Assembly (NCBI GenBank): GCA_028864885.1
Contig: JAGWLR010000015.1
Coordinates: forward strand, 1 to 48,712
DNA: 48,712 nucleotides
Source of the DNA: Burkholderiales bacterium
Lineage (GTDB): Bacteria; Pseudomonadota; Gammaproteobacteria; Burkholderiales; Burkholderiaceae_C
Direction of reading: 5' to 3'
The position numbers were made by a program, and so were the translations under genes. Below are positions 35,612-45,476 of this stretch, one piece after another (within the stretch, counting starts at the first letter, position 1; every line of letters starts with the position of its first letter). The notes under the pieces are model-generated. The model was not told where the DNA came from and ran no database searches. It saw only the letters and a list, made by a program, of their open reading frames with translations.

Positions 35612-36013
35612 GTGAAACCTTCGATTTACCTTGTTGACGTTGATCGGCCCGACACCTGGAGCCGCTATCGCTCGGGCATGTGCGACAAGTGCGTGGCTTC
35701 CTGCTGCACCATGCCTCTGGAGGTCCGATTGGATGACTTGGTTCGCATGGAACTGGTCGATCCCTTCGAGGCGGAGCACGAGGACATCAAGCAAATTGCC
35801 AAGCGCCTGACCAAGTCGGGCGTTGTCGCGCGCTTCAACAACAAGTACGAGTTGTTCACCTTGGCCAGGCGGGCCAGCGGAGATTGCCTCTACTTGGATG
35901 CCAACACACGGCGTTGCACCATCTACGACAAACGCCCTCACACTTGCCGGAACCATCCCAAGGTCGGCCCGCGGCCCGGCTATTGCGCCTTCCGGGCCAA
36001 GGACACCCCCTGA
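35612..36013 (+). CDS. YkgJ family cysteine cluster protein
   Basis: A 133-aa protein of the YkgJ/Fe-S-oxidase-like family. The cysteines sit in the expected clusters: MCDKCVASCCTMPLEV near the N-terminus, and GDCLYLDANTRRCTIYDKRP plus HTCRNHP and YCAF later. They probably bind zinc or an iron-sulfur centre; function is unknown for the family. A GTG at 35612 is the most likely start, with no ribosome site but a TAGACT hexamer 8 bases upstream, so the message may be leaderless. The gene is divergent from ureE and ends 2 bases before the convergent chemoreceptor, so it is not part of the urease operon. Confidence 0.88.
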   Translation: MKPSIYLVDVDRPDTWSRYRSGMCDKCVASCCTMPLEVRLDDLVRMELVDPFEAEHEDIKQIAKRLTKSGVVARFNNKYELFTLARRASGDCLYLDANTRRCTIYDKRPHTCRNHPKVGPRPGYCAFRAKDTP

Positions 36014-36015
36014 TT

Positions 36016-37572
36016 TCAGGCTGACGCCGGTGGCGCCTCGAACGCCGCCACGGCCGTCAGCAATTGCCTTGCCTGGGTCTTGAGGCTGGCGGCTGCCTGG
36101 GTGCTCTGGCTCATCAAGGCCATGTTGTCTTGCGTGGCGGCATCCAGTTTTTGCACGGTGTGCTTGATCTGGCTGATGCCTTGGGCGTGGTGTTCGCTGG
36201 TGTGGCTCAGTGACTCCATTAAGCTGGCTACCTGCGTGATGGTGTGCCGCAGGGCTTCGATGGTGGCCTCGGTGCGGTTGACCAGATTGGTGCCTTCGCT
36301 GACGCGCTCCACGCTGTCGGTGATCAGTTGTTTGATCTCTTTGGCAGCAGTGGCAGAGCGTTGGGCGAGGGATCGGACTTCGGTGGCGACCACCGCGAAG
36401 CCGCGACCTTGCTCACCCGCGCGGGCCGCTTCCACGGCCGCGTTGAGCGCCAGGATGTTGGTTTGAAAGGCGATGCCATCGATCACGGCGGTGATGTCGG
36501 CCACGCGCTGGCTGGAGGCATGGATGCCTCGCATGGTTTCAATCACCTCGCTCATGGCCTGGCGCCCCTTTTGCGCCACGTCGCGCGCAGTCAGTGCCAA
36601 GGCGCTGGCCTCATGGGTTTGCGACAGGCTGTTGGCAATTTCCGATTCAATCTGGGTCAGCACGACGCTCGAATCCGACAGCACCTCAGCGTGTTTATAC
36701 GAGCTTCTGGACAAAGCCTCTGAGCCTTGCGCTACTTGCACCGAGGTTTGGGCCAATTGTTCTGATTGGGATCGAACTTCGCCAGTGAGTTGCACCAAGC
36801 CGTCGCGCATCTTGCGCATCGATTGCAGCATGCGGCCCAGTTCATCCTGTGCGTGGACGATGCGAACCTCCTGGCTGAGTTTGCCTTGTGCCATGGCTTC
36901 ACTGATGCGCATGGCGGCGTGTGCAGGGCGGCTGATCGAGCGCGCAATGACCCACGCCCAGGCCACGCCTGAGGCCAAGGTCACCAAGGTCAGCAACACG
37001 ATCAGGGTGCGTGAGGTGGCCGTGCTGCTCATGAAGTGGGCCTGGGCCTGTTCAGTGTTGCGTGACACCTGTGCCATCAAGGCATCGCTTTCCGCCTTCA
37101 CCGCTTGCGCGGCAGGCGCCAGCACACTTTGCTCACGGTCGTTGGCTTGAATGGTTTGCCCCAGTTCGACCAAGTGCAACACTTCATCGCGGGTTTTTTG
37201 ATAGGTGCGATGCCGTTCAACCAGCCCTTGGACCTGATCGTGAATGTTGTCTGATGACCGCTCGAGCAGATCAGCCAGCAGGCGCTCGATGGCCTTGTCA
37301 GTTTGGGTCAGCTCAGGTTTGAACCGATCGGTCACCTCGGGCATGCCCACAGAGCGAATGATGGCCTGGCTTTTGGCCAGATCCAACGAAAGCTGGGCCG
37401 TGATTTGATCGCAGTCGTGTTGCAGCACGAGTGCTTGCTCAAAAGTCTCATGCAGATTTCGGGCTTGCTGGATGCCCGCGATCCCCAGGATCGCCACGAT
37501 CATCAGCAAAGACAGAATCAGGCCAAAGCCCATGGTCAGGCGGGTGCCGACTTTCCAGTCGCGAAGTCTCAT
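36016..37572 (-). CDS. Methyl-accepting chemotaxis protein with four-helix-bundle sensor
   Basis: This is a transmembrane chemoreceptor of 518 aa. The N-terminal membrane helix is at about residues 8-32, a periplasmic helical domain of about 150 residues of the Tar/4HB type follows, and the second membrane helix is near 192-215. HAMP and the signalling domain come next, with [25 protein letters not shown]. The ATG at 37572 ([12 protein letters not shown]) is preferred to a GTG 12 bases earlier. It lies between ureC and ureE on the same strand, a place where urease accessory genes normally run without a break. A FliA-like promoter upstream suggests flagellar rather than urease regulation. Sensing of urea or ammonia is speculation. 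Confidence 0.93.
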   Translation of the reverse strand: MRLRDWKVGTRLTMGFGLILSLLMIVAILGIAGIQQARNLHETFEQALVLQHDCDQITAQLSLDLAKSQAIIRSVGMPEVTDRFKPELTQTDKAIERLLADLLERSSDNIHDQVQGLVERHRTYQKTRDEVLHLVELGQTIQANDREQSVLAPAAQAVKAESDALMAQVSRNTEQAQAHFMSSTATSRTLIVLLTLVTLASGVAWAWVIARSISRPAHAAMRISEAMAQGKLSQEVRIVHAQDELGRMLQSMRKMRDGLVQLTGEVRSQSEQLAQTSVQVAQGSEALSRSSYKHAEVLSDSSVVLTQIESEIANSLSQTHEASALALTARDVAQKGRQAMSEVIETMRGIHASSQRVADITAVIDGIAFQTNILALNAAVEAARAGEQGRGFAVVATEVRSLAQRSATAAKEIKQLITDSVERVSEGTNLVNRTEATIEALRHTITQVASLMESLSHTSEHHAQGISQIKHTVQKLDAATQDNMALMSQSTQAAASLKTQARQLLTAVAAFEAPPASA

Positions 37573-37689
37573 CGAAAAACGCACAAACTACCTACGTTCA
37601 GGGATGGGGCTGGCTTGTCGGTCGGACTCCCTGATCCAGCCGCCAAGGACGGCATCTTCTGGCGTGTGTAGCCAATGCCGTCGCAGGCC

Positions 37690-37716
37690 TTATCGGTGGC
37701 CCAGGGCGTGCGTTTA
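37690..37716 (-). promoter_or_regulatory. Sigma-28 (FliA) promoter-like site for the chemoreceptor in the urease region
   Basis: On the minus strand, TAAACGCA, 11 bases, then ACCGATAA. Only the -35 tail and one -10 base differ from the consensus. Transcription would start near 37683, about 110 bases before the ATG at 37572. The site lies in the 233-base gap after ureC, where no other gene is seen. Confidence 0.7.
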
Positions 37717-37805
37717 GTCGCGAATTGGCGTGTTCGGGCAAAAGCGTGAGCGGGCGACAAAACCGGGGTCTTGCCTTGACTCTGTCATCACACTGTCATA
37801 CAACG

Positions 37806-39533
37806 TCAAAACAGAAAATAACGTTGCGCCATCGGCAGTTCGGTGGCTGGCTGGCAAGTCAGCAGCAGGCCATCGGCCCGCACTTCATAAGTCTGCGCGT
37901 CGATTTCCATGTGCGGGGTGTAATGGTTGTGGATCATGTCGGCCTTGCGTACCGTTCTGCAGCCTTTGACGGCCACCGTGGTCTTTTGCAGGCCATATTG
38001 CTGCGGCAGGCCGGCCGCCATCGCGGCCTGACTCATGAAGGTCAGCGAGCTGCGCGCCAAGGCCCCGCCAAATGAGCCGAACATCGGACGGTAATGCACA
38101 GGTTGTGGGGTCGGGATCGAGGCGTTCGGGTCGCCCATGGCCGCCGCGGCGATGAACCCGCCTTTCATGATGATGCTGGGCTTGACCCCAAAGAAACCCG
38201 GACGCCACAGGACCAGATCAGCCCATTTCCCTTCTTCGATGCTACCCACCTCGTGGGCCACACCGTGAGCCAGAGCCGGGTTGATCGTGTACTTGGCGAT
38301 GTAGCGCTTGATGCGGGCGTTGTCGTGTCGATCGGTGTCGCCGGGCAAGGCGCCGCGTTGGGCCTTCATCTTGTGAGCGGTCTGCCAGGTTCGCATGATG
38401 ACTTCACCCACGCGGCCCATCGCCTGCGAATCGGACGAGAACATGCTGATGGCCCCCAGGTCATGCAGGATGTCTTCTGCCGCGATGGTTTCGCGTCGGA
38501 TGCGGCTTTCTGCAAACGCCAGGTCCTCGGCGATCGAGGCATCGAGGTGGTGGCACACCATCAGCATGTCGAGGTGTTCGTCGATGGTGTTGACGGTGAA
38601 CGGGCGAGTGGGGTTGGTGGAAGAGGGCAGCACGTTGGCTTCGCCCACTACCTTCATGATGTCAGGGGCGTGTCCGCCACCAGCGCCCTCGGTGTGAAAG
38701 CTGTGAATGGTGCGACCTTTGAAGGCGGCCACCGTGTCTTCCACAAACCCGGATTCGTTGAGGGTGTCGGTGTGAATGGCCACCTGAATATCGGTCTCTT
38801 CGGCCACGCTCAAACAGGTGTCAATGGCCGCCGGAGTGGTCCCCCAGTCTTCATGCAGCTTGAGCCCAATCACGCCAGCCTCAACTTGTTGGCGCAAGGC
38901 TGCTGGCTGGCTGGCATTGCCCTTGCCCAGAAAACCCAGGTTCATCGGGAAGGCATCGGCAGCCTTCAGCATCATGGCGATGTTGTCGGGGCCCGGCGTG
39001 CACGTCGTGGCAAAGGTGCCTGTGGCCGGGCCGGTTCCGCCACCAATCATGGTGGTGATGCCGCTGTTGAGTGCTTCTTCGATCTGTTGCGGGCAGATGA
39101 AGTGAATGTGGGTGTCGATGCCACCGGCGGTCACGATCATGCCTTCGGCTGCGACGATTTCGGTGCCGGGTCCGATCACGATGTCAACGCCCGGTTGAAC
39201 ATCGGGGTTACCGGCCTTGCCGATCTTCACGATGCGGCCGCCTTTGATGCCGATGTCGGCTTTGACGATGCCCCAGTGATCGATGATCAAGGCGTTGGTC
39301 AGCACACAATCGCAGGCTTGGGTGGCCCCGGGGCCATTGATGGCCTGGCCTTGGCCCATGCCATCGCGAATGGTCTTGCCGCCACCAAACTTGACCTCTT
39401 CGCCATAACCACCTGCCCTCAGGGTGAAGTCTTGCTCGACTTCCAGGATCAGGTTGGTGTCGGCCAGACGAACGCGGTCGCCCACGGTGGGGCCGAACAT
39501 CTCGGCGTAGGCCCGTCGCTGAATGCTTGCCAT
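37806..39533 (-). CDS. ureC: Urease subunit alpha (UreC), catalytic subunit
   Basis: UreC hydrolyses urea to ammonia and carbamate at a dinickel centre. The 575-aa product is full length. Nickel ligands and active-site residues are present: H142 and H144 in DTHIHF, the carbamylated lysine K225 in [10 protein letters not shown]254 in [11 protein letters not shown]280 in [15 protein letters not shown], and the flap C327-H328 in MVCHHLD. The AGAGGA ribosome site precedes the ATG. It follows ureB after 33 bases. All key residues are intact, so the enzyme should be active once nickel is loaded. Confidence 0.98.
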   Translation of the reverse strand: MASIQRRAYAEMFGPTVGDRVRLADTNLILEVEQDFTLRAGGYGEEVKFGGGKTIRDGMGQGQAINGPGATQACDCVLTNALIIDHWGIVKADIGIKGGRIVKIGKAGNPDVQPGVDIVIGPGTEIVAAEGMIVTAGGIDTHIHFICPQQIEEALNSGITTMIGGGTGPATGTFATTCTPGPDNIAMMLKAADAFPMNLGFLGKGNASQPAALRQQVEAGVIGLKLHEDWGTTPAAIDTCLSVAEETDIQVAIHTDTLNESGFVEDTVAAFKGRTIHSFHTEGAGGGHAPDIMKVVGEANVLPSSTNPTRPFTVNTIDEHLDMLMVCHHLDASIAEDLAFAESRIRRETIAAEDILHDLGAISMFSSDSQAMGRVGEVIMRTWQTAHKMKAQRGALPGDTDRHDNARIKRYIAKYTINPALAHGVAHEVGSIEEGKWADLVLWRPGFFGVKPSIIMKGGFIAAAAMGDPNASIPTPQPVHYRPMFGSFGGALARSSLTFMSQAAMAAGLPQQYGLQKTTVAVKGCRTVRKADMIHNHYTPHMEIDAQTYEVRADGLLLTCQPATELPMAQRYFLF

Positions 39534-39566
39534 GGTTTGAATTCCTCTTGTCTCAATCGGCGTGGA

Positions 39567-39872
39567 TCACAGGGGGCCTTGCACCAGACCGCGAAACCCA
39601 TACACCACGCGGTTGCCGGTGTAGTCGACCAATTCGACGGTGCGCTGCTGGCCTGGCTCGAAGCGCACCGCAGTTCCTGAAGGGATGTTCAGCCGCATGC
39701 CGCGTGCCGCAGCTCGATCGAACACCAGTGCGCCATTGGTTTCGGCAAAGTGGTAGTGCGATCCGACCTGGATGGGGCGGTCGCCGGCGTTTTCGACTAC
39801 CAGCGTCATGGTGCGACGCCCTGGGTTGAGTGTCAGGTCCGTTCCATCGGTGATGAGTTCGCCTGGGATCAT
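39567..39872 (-). CDS. ureB: Urease subunit beta (UreB)
   Basis: UreB is the small structural beta subunit of urease. The 101-aa product has the standard [19 protein letters not shown] start, the [21 protein letters not shown] core and the ending [14 protein letters not shown]. An AGGAGG ribosome site lies 6 bases before the ATG. It sits between ureJ and ureC on the minus strand. Confidence 0.98.
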   Translation of the reverse strand: MIPGELITDGTDLTLNPGRRTMTLVVENAGDRPIQVGSHYHFAETNGALVFDRAAARGMRLNIPSGTAVRFEPGQQRTVELVDYTGNRVVYGFRGLVQGPL

Positions 39873-39895
39873 GCTGGCCTCCTACCTATTCGAGA

Positions 39896-40549
39896 TCAGA
39901 GGGATGCGGCGAGGGCGGGGCCCATGGCGGCGAGGCCCATCGCGGCGACGCCCATGCCGGCCAGACGCGTGATCCATCGTGATGCTGGCACATGCTGGTG
40001 CTCTTGAATCCGTTGTCCCAGGTAAATGCCTGCGACATGCAGCCCGACAGTAGACATCAAGAGCCCGCCAAGCGTTGCAACTATGTGTCCGCCCAACTCT
40101 TGTCCATGCGCGGCACCGTGGAACAACGCAAAGCCCGCCACCAGAGTAGTTCCCCATGTTTGAGACAAGTGTGCTCGGGCGGCAATCAACAGGCCGAAAA
40201 TGAGCAAGGACGCTGCAATCATGGGCTCAACGCCAGGTAGGCTCATGCCGGCTCGGCTCAGGCAGGTGCCCAGCAGCATCGTGAGGGCGAACGCCGTCGG
40301 TTGACGCCACAGCGTATAGCCTGAGCGTGCCTGGGTGGCGCCCAGCACGCTCCACAGGCCCACGCACACCATGGCAGCCAAATGATCGAGGCCAGTCAGC
40401 GGGTGCAGCAATCCTTGAGCGAAGCTGGCGGTGAGGTCCGCCGAATGAAGATGGGCGCTCGCATCCGAAGTCAGGTGAGCACAGGCGGCAGTGGACGCAA
40501 GGGCGCTCAAGCAGGCCACTGTGGTGCGTCGGATCAGCTTTGATGTCAT
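39896..40549 (-). CDS. ureJ: HupE/UreJ family nickel transporter-like protein
   Basis: A six- to seven-helix membrane protein of the HupE/UreJ family, predicted to carry nickel for urease. The 217-aa product has a signal-like first helix (residues 5-25, ending ACAHLTSDAS). The family histidine motif HPLTGLDHLAAM follows, and FHGAAHGQE occurs later. The ATG at 40549 gives the signal-like start; an extension to 40618 lacks support. It lies between ureA and ureB, as seen in several betaproteobacterial urease clusters, which supports a nickel-supply role. Confidence 0.9.
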   Translation of the reverse strand: MTSKLIRRTTVACLSALASTAACAHLTSDASAHLHSADLTASFAQGLLHPLTGLDHLAAMVCVGLWSVLGATQARSGYTLWRQPTAFALTMLLGTCLSRAGMSLPGVEPMIAASLLIFGLLIAARAHLSQTWGTTLVAGFALFHGAAHGQELGGHIVATLGGLLMSTVGLHVAGIYLGQRIQEHQHVPASRWITRLAGMGVAAMGLAAMGPALAASL

Positions 40550-40610
40550 CGAGAGGCTCCGTTTCAGTTGGTTTGCACCGAAGTTGTGCGGAAAATCATT
40601 TGAATCGCGT

Positions 40611-40913
40611 TTATGCAATGGGTTGGTGCACGGTCACCAACTTGGTGCCATCCGGGAAGGTGGCTTCAATCTGGATTTCGGGAATCATCTCGGCCACGCC
40701 GTCCATGACGTCCTCTCGGGTGAGGACCGTTTTGCCCTCACTCATCAAGGCCGCGACCGTCTTGCCGTCGCGGGCCCCTTCCATGATGGCGGCCGAGATC
40801 AGTGCCACAGCCTCTGGGTAGTTGAGCTTGAGTCCTCTGGCCTTGCGCCGTTCAGCCAACAGCGCAGCGGTGAAGATCAGCAACTTGTCTTTTTCTCTTG
40901 GCGTCAGGTCCAT
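40611..40913 (-). CDS. ureA: Urease subunit gamma (UreA)
   Basis: UreA is the small structural gamma subunit. The 100-aa product [20 protein letters not shown] through VTVHQPIA matches the family exactly in length and sequence, with [18 protein letters not shown] in the middle. The ATG at 40913 was chosen over an in-frame extension to 41000, which would run into the divergent kinase gene. It heads the ureA-ureJ-ureB-ureC series; the 60-base gap to the divergent gene must hold both promoters. ureD is not found upstream. Confidence 0.98.
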   Translation of the reverse strand: MDLTPREKDKLLIFTAALLAERRKARGLKLNYPEAVALISAAIMEGARDGKTVAALMSEGKTVLTREDVMDGVAEMIPEIQIEATFPDGTKLVTVHQPIA

Positions 40914-40932
40914 GATTGCGAGGGGCCCGGGC

Positions 40933-40948
40933 TGGACCGCACATTGCT
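40933..40948 (+). promoter_or_regulatory. Sigma-54 promoter-like site for the permease-kinase gene
   Basis: TGGACCGCACATTGCT has the invariant GG and GC pairs 10 bases apart and a perfect TTGCT at -12. The -24 block (TGGACCG) differs from TGGCACG at two bases. Transcription would start near 40958, leaving a leader of about 16 bases that still includes the AAGG ribosome site at 40963-40966. Confidence 0.6.
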
Positions 40949-40973
40949 TAATGAAGAGGGTTAAGGCACTACC

Positions 40974-43900
40974 ATGCAAAACCCAGACCCGATTCGTCAA
41001 GATCTATTACCCGATGCCGACCGGCTCCCTCCGCCGGCGTTGCAACGCGTGGTCAAAGTCCGTCGGGACTACAACAGCTGGGTCGCTCGCGAAACGCTTG
41101 AGGACTATGCCTTGCGCTTCACCCCCCGTTCGGCCCGTCGTTGGGGGGCGTTCAGCGTGGCGAACATGGCCTTCGGTGCGGCTTCGTTCCTGGTGCTCGA
41201 GGCTGTGGGTGCGACCTTGCTGGTTGACTTTGGCTTTGTCAACACGTTCTGGGCCATCGTGGTGACCGGTCTGATCATCTTGCTGGCCGGATGGCCCATC
41301 AGCGTCTATGCGGCCCGTTATGGTCTGGACATGGACCTGTTGACACGGGGGGCAGGCTTTGGCTACATCGGCTCAACCATCACCTCTCTGATCTACGCCA
41401 CCTTCACATTCATCTTTTTTGCGCTTGAGGCGGCCGTGATGGCCTACGCACTGGAGTTGGCATTCGACATCCCGCCGGTATGGGGCTACTTGATCTGCGC
41501 CATGGTGGTGGTGCCGCTGGTAACGCACGGGGTTCGCATCATCAGCCGCTTGCAAGCGTGGACGCAGCCCATTTGGGTGATCATGCTGGTCTTGCCTTAT
41601 TGGGGCGTATTCCACGCGCATCCGGGCATCGTGGCTGAGCTCATTCACTACGGTGGGCAAGCCGGTGATCACAGCCACTTCGATCTGCTGTCTTTCGGCT
41701 CTGCTCTGACCGTCGGCATCGCCTTGATCACGCAAATGGGCGAGCAGGCCGATTACCTTCGCTTCATGCCCGAAGAATCGGCGCCGCACCGCCGCCGATG
41801 GTGGGCCGCAGTCTTCGTCGGGGGGCCTGGGTGGGTCATCCCCGGGGTCTTGAAGATGCTGGGCGGCGCCTTGCTGGCGTACTTGGCGATCAGTCATTCG
41901 CTGCCGGTTGATCGGGCAGTTGATCCCAATCAGATGTACCTCGGGGCGTGGGAGATCTGGTTGCACAACCCGAGTTGGGCGGTGGCAGCCACGGCCTTGT
42001 TTGTGGTGATCTCTCAACTCAAGATCAATGTCACCAATGCCTACGCCGGTTCGCTGGCCTGGTCCAACTTCTTTGCTCGCGTTACGCACAGCCATCCAGG
42101 ACGGGTGGTCTGGGTGGTGTTCAACGCAGTGATCGCTTTGCTGCTGATGGAGTTGAACCTCTTTCAGGCGCTGAGCAAGGTCCTTGGGCTGTACTCGAAC
42201 ATTGCCATTGCCTGGATGATGGCCGTGGTGGCAGACCTGGTGATCAACAAGCCAATGGGGTGGTCGCCGCAAGGCATCGAATTCAAGCGCGCTTATCTGT
42301 ACGACATCAACCCGGTCGGGGTGGGGGCGATGGGGGCCGCGTCTGTGTTGTCGGTGGTGGCGTATGTGGGGTGGTTGGGGCCCGTAGCTCAGGCTTTCTC
42401 TGCCGTGATCGCATTGCTCACGGCCCTGCTGGTGTCCCCCTTGATCGCCTGGGCGACTCAGGGGCGGTATTACCTGGCGCGGCTGCCGATCGGGCATGAA
42501 GGCCGCCCTTTGGCCAAGGTGATCCGTTTGCGCGCCTTACACACCTGCACCGTGTGTGAACGCGAGTATGAGACCGATGACATGGCGCATTGCCCGGCCT
42601 ACCAAGGCTTCATCTGTTCCTTGTGCTGTTCGCTGGATGCGCGGTGTCAGGACCTGTGCAAGCCCCAAGCGCGGCTGTCGGAGCAGTGGCGACAACTGAT
42701 GAAAGACCGTCTGCCGGCGTGGGTCTGGCAACGGATGGATTCTGAGCTAGGGCAGTTTCTTTTGCTGATGGGCATCTTGGGGCCAGCCCTGGCGTGGCTG
42801 TTCGGCATGGTCTATCAGCAGCATGTGCGTGATCTGGATGTCGCCCTCACCTCGAATCTCGGGATCCTGACCTTGGCGCTGCGGCAGGGCTTCGTGAAGA
42901 TCTTTGTGGTGTTGCTCTTGGTGTCGGGCGTAGCGGGTTGGTGGCTGGTTTTGACCCACAAAAGCCGTAAGGTCGCTCAGGAAGAGTCGAATCGGCAAAC
43001 CCATTTGTTGGTGCAAGAGATTGAGTCTCACCGGATGACCGATCAGAAGTTGCAGCAAGCCAAGCAGTCGGCCGAACAGGCCAATCTGGCCAAATCGCGC
43101 TACATCAGCAATATCAGCCACGAACTGCGAACGCCGCTCAACAGCATCCTGGGCTACGCCCAATTGTTGGACGAAGACCAGCGCCTGCCCGAGCATGTTC
43201 GCCACGCTGTCGGGGTCATCAAGCGCGGGGGGGATCATCTGCTGTCGCTGATCGAAGGAACGTTGGACATGGCCCGGATCGAGAGTGGCAAGCTCACGCT
43301 GAGCCCTAGGCCTGTCCGCCTGCGCGATCTGTTGAATCAGATCGTGGCCGTGATCGAACCCCAGGCCCGGCAAAAAGGGCTGCGCTTTGTCTGCGAGCTC
43401 GCTGAAGACCTGCCCGAAGTGGTACGAGCCGATGAACGACGCGTGCGGCAAATCCTCATCAATGTGCTGGGCAACGCCGTGAAGTTCACGCACAGCGGGC
43501 AGGTGAGCTTCACGGTGCAATACGCACGCGAGATGGCACGGATCGACATCCGCGACAGCGGGCCAGGCATTGCGGCCGATGAACTGGCACGGGTGTTCGA
43601 GCCGTTTGAACGCGGCTCATCTGCCATGGGGCAAAGTGTGGGGGGAACAGGCCTGGGCTTGACCATCAGCAAGATGCTGACCGACTTGATGGGCGGTGAA
43701 TTGCACGTCCAAAGCACCGTGGGCGAGGGCACGTCTTTCCAAATCAGGCTGTTCCTGCCTCAGGTTCGACAGGCCGGGGCCATCGCCAGTGCTGCACGAG
43801 GGACACGAACTGGCTACACCGGAGACCGGCGCCGCATCTGGGTGGTGGACAACGAGGAAGCCGATCGCGGTTTGCTGGTTCGCATCCTCGAGCCCCTAGG

Positions 43901-44468
43901 GTTCGATGTCACTGCCTTTGAATCAGGACTCGATTGCCTGGCCATGTTGCGCCATGGGCCCAGCACCATGCAGCCCGATGCGATCTTCATGGACCTGGCC
44001 ATGCCGGGGCTGGATGGTTGGAGCACGCTGGCTTTGATCCAGTCTGAGGGTTTGACTTCGGCACCGGTGGCCATTGTGTCGGCCAATGCCTTTGAAAAGG
44101 GCACGGACAACGCCCTGGGGGTGTCGACCGATGACTTCATGGTCAAGCCTGTGCGGGTCAGCGAACTGCTGGATTGGCTGGGCCGGCGGCTCAATCTGGA
44201 GTGGATCGAAGTGCAGAAGGTCGCCCCGCCTACCTCCAGTGCGATGCCCTCGGCTATCTTGCTGAAGGATCTGGCAGATCAGATCGAGTCAGGTTATGTG
44301 CGTGGGGTTCACAAGGTGCTGGATCACATTGTGCAGGCCGAGCCGCATTGCGATGGCTTTGTCCAGACCATGCGCGATCTGGCGCGACAGTTTCAACTCG
44401 ATGCCATGGCGGTGCAGGTCCAGGCGGCCCTGGCATCGGCAGGGGCTCACCAAGATAGAACGGCTTGA
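40974..44468 (+). CDS. NCS1-type permease fused to a hybrid histidine kinase
   Basis: This 1164-aa inner-membrane protein joins a transporter to a two-component sensor. Residues 1 to about 510 resemble the NCS1 nucleobase/allantoin/cytosine permeases: about 12 helices, with [21 protein letters not shown] near the start and [20 protein letters not shown] late. Residues 525-562 form a cysteine-rich linker with eight cysteines. Two further helices follow (about 592-612 and 640-662), then a coiled segment and a HisKA domain with phospho-accepting His716 ([11 protein letters not shown]). An HATPase domain comes next ([29 protein letters not shown]), then a receiver with Asp1007 ([11 protein letters not shown]) and a helical C-terminal domain of about 85 residues. 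It is divergent from ureA, 5 bases ahead of a LuxR-type regulator. Urea or nucleobase sensing is inference. Confidence 0.9.
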   Translation: MQNPDPIRQDLLPDADRLPPPALQRVVKVRRDYNSWVARETLEDYALRFTPRSARRWGAFSVANMAFGAASFLVLEAVGATLLVDFGFVNTFWAIVVTGLIILLAGWPISVYAARYGLDMDLLTRGAGFGYIGSTITSLIYATFTFIFFALEAAVMAYALELAFDIPPVWGYLICAMVVVPLVTHGVRIISRLQAWTQPIWVIMLVLPYWGVFHAHPGIVAELIHYGGQAGDHSHFDLLSFGSALTVGIALITQMGEQADYLRFMPEESAPHRRRWWAAVFVGGPGWVIPGVLKMLGGALLAYLAISHSLPVDRAVDPNQMYLGAWEIWLHNPSWAVAATALFVVISQLKINVTNAYAGSLAWSNFFARVTHSHPGRVVWVVFNAVIALLLMELNLFQALSKVLGLYSNIAIAWMMAVVADLVINKPMGWSPQGIEFKRAYLYDINPVGVGAMGAASVLSVVAYVGWLGPVAQAFSAVIALLTALLVSPLIAWATQGRYYLARLPIGHEGRPLAKVIRLRALHTCTVCEREYETDDMAHCPAYQGFICSLCCSLDARCQDLCKPQARLSEQWRQLMKDRLPAWVWQRMDSELGQFLLLMGILGPALAWLFGMVYQQHVRDLDVALTSNLGILTLALRQGFVKIFVVLLLVSGVAGWWLVLTHKSRKVAQEESNRQTHLLVQEIESHRMTDQKLQQAKQSAEQANLAKSRYISNISHELRTPLNSILGYAQLLDEDQRLPEHVRHAVGVIKRGGDHLLSLIEGTLDMARIESGKLTLSPRPVRLRDLLNQIVAVIEPQARQKGLRFVCELAEDLPEVVRADERRVRQILINVLGNAVKFTHSGQVSFTVQYAREMARIDIRDSGPGIAADELARVFEPFERGSSAMGQSVGGTGLGLTISKMLTDLMGGELHVQSTVGEGTSFQIRLFLPQVRQAGAIASAARGTRTGYTGDRRRIWVVDNEEADRGLLVRILEPLGFDVTAFESGLDCLAMLRHGPSTMQPDAIFMDLAMPGLDGWSTLALIQSEGLTSAPVAIVSANAFEKGTDNALGVSTDDFMVKPVRVSELLDWLGRRLNLEWIEVQKVAPPTSSAMPSAILLKDLADQIESGYVRGVHKVLDHIVQAEPHCDGFVQTMRDLARQFQLDAMAVQVQAALASAGAHQDRTA

Positions 44469-44473
44469 CTTTC

Positions 44474-45418
44474 ATGTTGGATCATCTGGACCGCAGTCGC
44501 ACCGACGTCGTGCTGATCGTCGACGACGTGCCCGATAACTTGTCCCTGTTGCACGATGCCCTCGATGAAGAGGGCTACACCGTGCTCGTGGCCACACATG
44601 GCGAGGCCGCCTTGCAGCGTGCCAGTCAATCGGTTCCCGACATCATCCTGCTCGATGCGCTGATGCCTGGCATGGATGGGTTCGAGGTGGCGCGCCGGTT
44701 GAAAGCGCAGGCCGAAACCAGTCACATCCCCATCATTTTCATGACAGGTTTGAGCGAGACCGAGCATGTGGTCAGCGCTTTCAACGCCGGCGGCATTGAC
44801 TACGTGATCAAACCCATCAAACCGCGTGAGGTGCTGGCACGCATCCAGGCCCACATGCATGGGGCCCGTCAGGCCCGGCAAGCGCGCAACGCCCTGGATG
44901 CGTTTGGTCATGCCTCGGTCACCATACACATTGAAGATGGACGCTTGCCTTGGCAAACCCCGCTGGCCCGCAAACTTCTGACAAAGTATTTCGACGCACC
45001 AGACGGCGTCGCCCCTGAGCCGCTGCTGAACTGGGTGCGACAGGCCGCGCCCGCTCGGCCCGTCACGCCAGCCAGCCAGCCGTCAACGTGGTTTGTGAAC
45101 CACGCAGGCGGGCGGCTCACTTTTGCGCTTCATCAACAAACCGGAGATCAGGAATGGCTTCTGGTTATGACGGAAACATCTGACCAGGTGTTGATCGAAA
45201 CCCTGACGCAGGAGTTTGGCCTGACCGCTCGTGAAGGCGAAGTGCTGTATTGGGTGGTCAGAGGCAAAACCAACCGTGACATTGGTGGCATCCTTGGGTC
45301 AAGCCCTGCGACGGTGAAAAAGCAACTCGAGCATATCTTTCCCAAGCTGGGCGTGGAAACGCGCACGGCTGCCGCCGGTTTGGCGCTCAGCAGGGTGGCG
45401 CAGTTGAAAATGAGGTAA
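44474..45418 (+). CDS. LuxR-type response regulator, partner of the permease-kinase
   Basis: This is a transcriptional response regulator. The 314-aa product has an N-terminal receiver (about residues 10-130) with the phospho-acceptor in IILLDALMPGMDGFEVA and the conserved Lys in YVIKPIKPREV. A linker of about 100 residues (about 135-240) follows. The C-terminal LuxR/GerE helix-turn-helix (about 248-312) reads LTAREGEVLYWVVRGKTNRD and GSSPATVKKQLEHIFPKLGV. The start is 5 bases after the kinase stop, so the two are co-expressed and almost certainly a cognate pair. The ATG at 44474 is preferred over a TTG at 44465. Likely targets are the adjacent urease or urea-transport genes, but no binding site is known. 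Confidence 0.92.
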   Translation: MLDHLDRSRTDVVLIVDDVPDNLSLLHDALDEEGYTVLVATHGEAALQRASQSVPDIILLDALMPGMDGFEVARRLKAQAETSHIPIIFMTGLSETEHVVSAFNAGGIDYVIKPIKPREVLARIQAHMHGARQARQARNALDAFGHASVTIHIEDGRLPWQTPLARKLLTKYFDAPDGVAPEPLLNWVRQAAPARPVTPASQPSTWFVNHAGGRLTFALHQQTGDQEWLLVMTETSDQVLIETLTQEFGLTAREGEVLYWVVRGKTNRDIGGILGSSPATVKKQLEHIFPKLGVETRTAAAGLALSRVAQLKMR

Positions 45419-45476
45419 CAGATCGCGTCAGCTTGCACTACGATAGGGTGAAGCCGCTGAAAAGGTTGACGGACGG

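Noticed and set aside
38094-39680. Long open frame (528 codons) on the plus strand opposite ureC and ureB
   Set aside because: It mirrors intact ureC/ureB, its translation is rich in His, Gly and Val with no family features, and such antisense frames are expected in GC-rich DNA.
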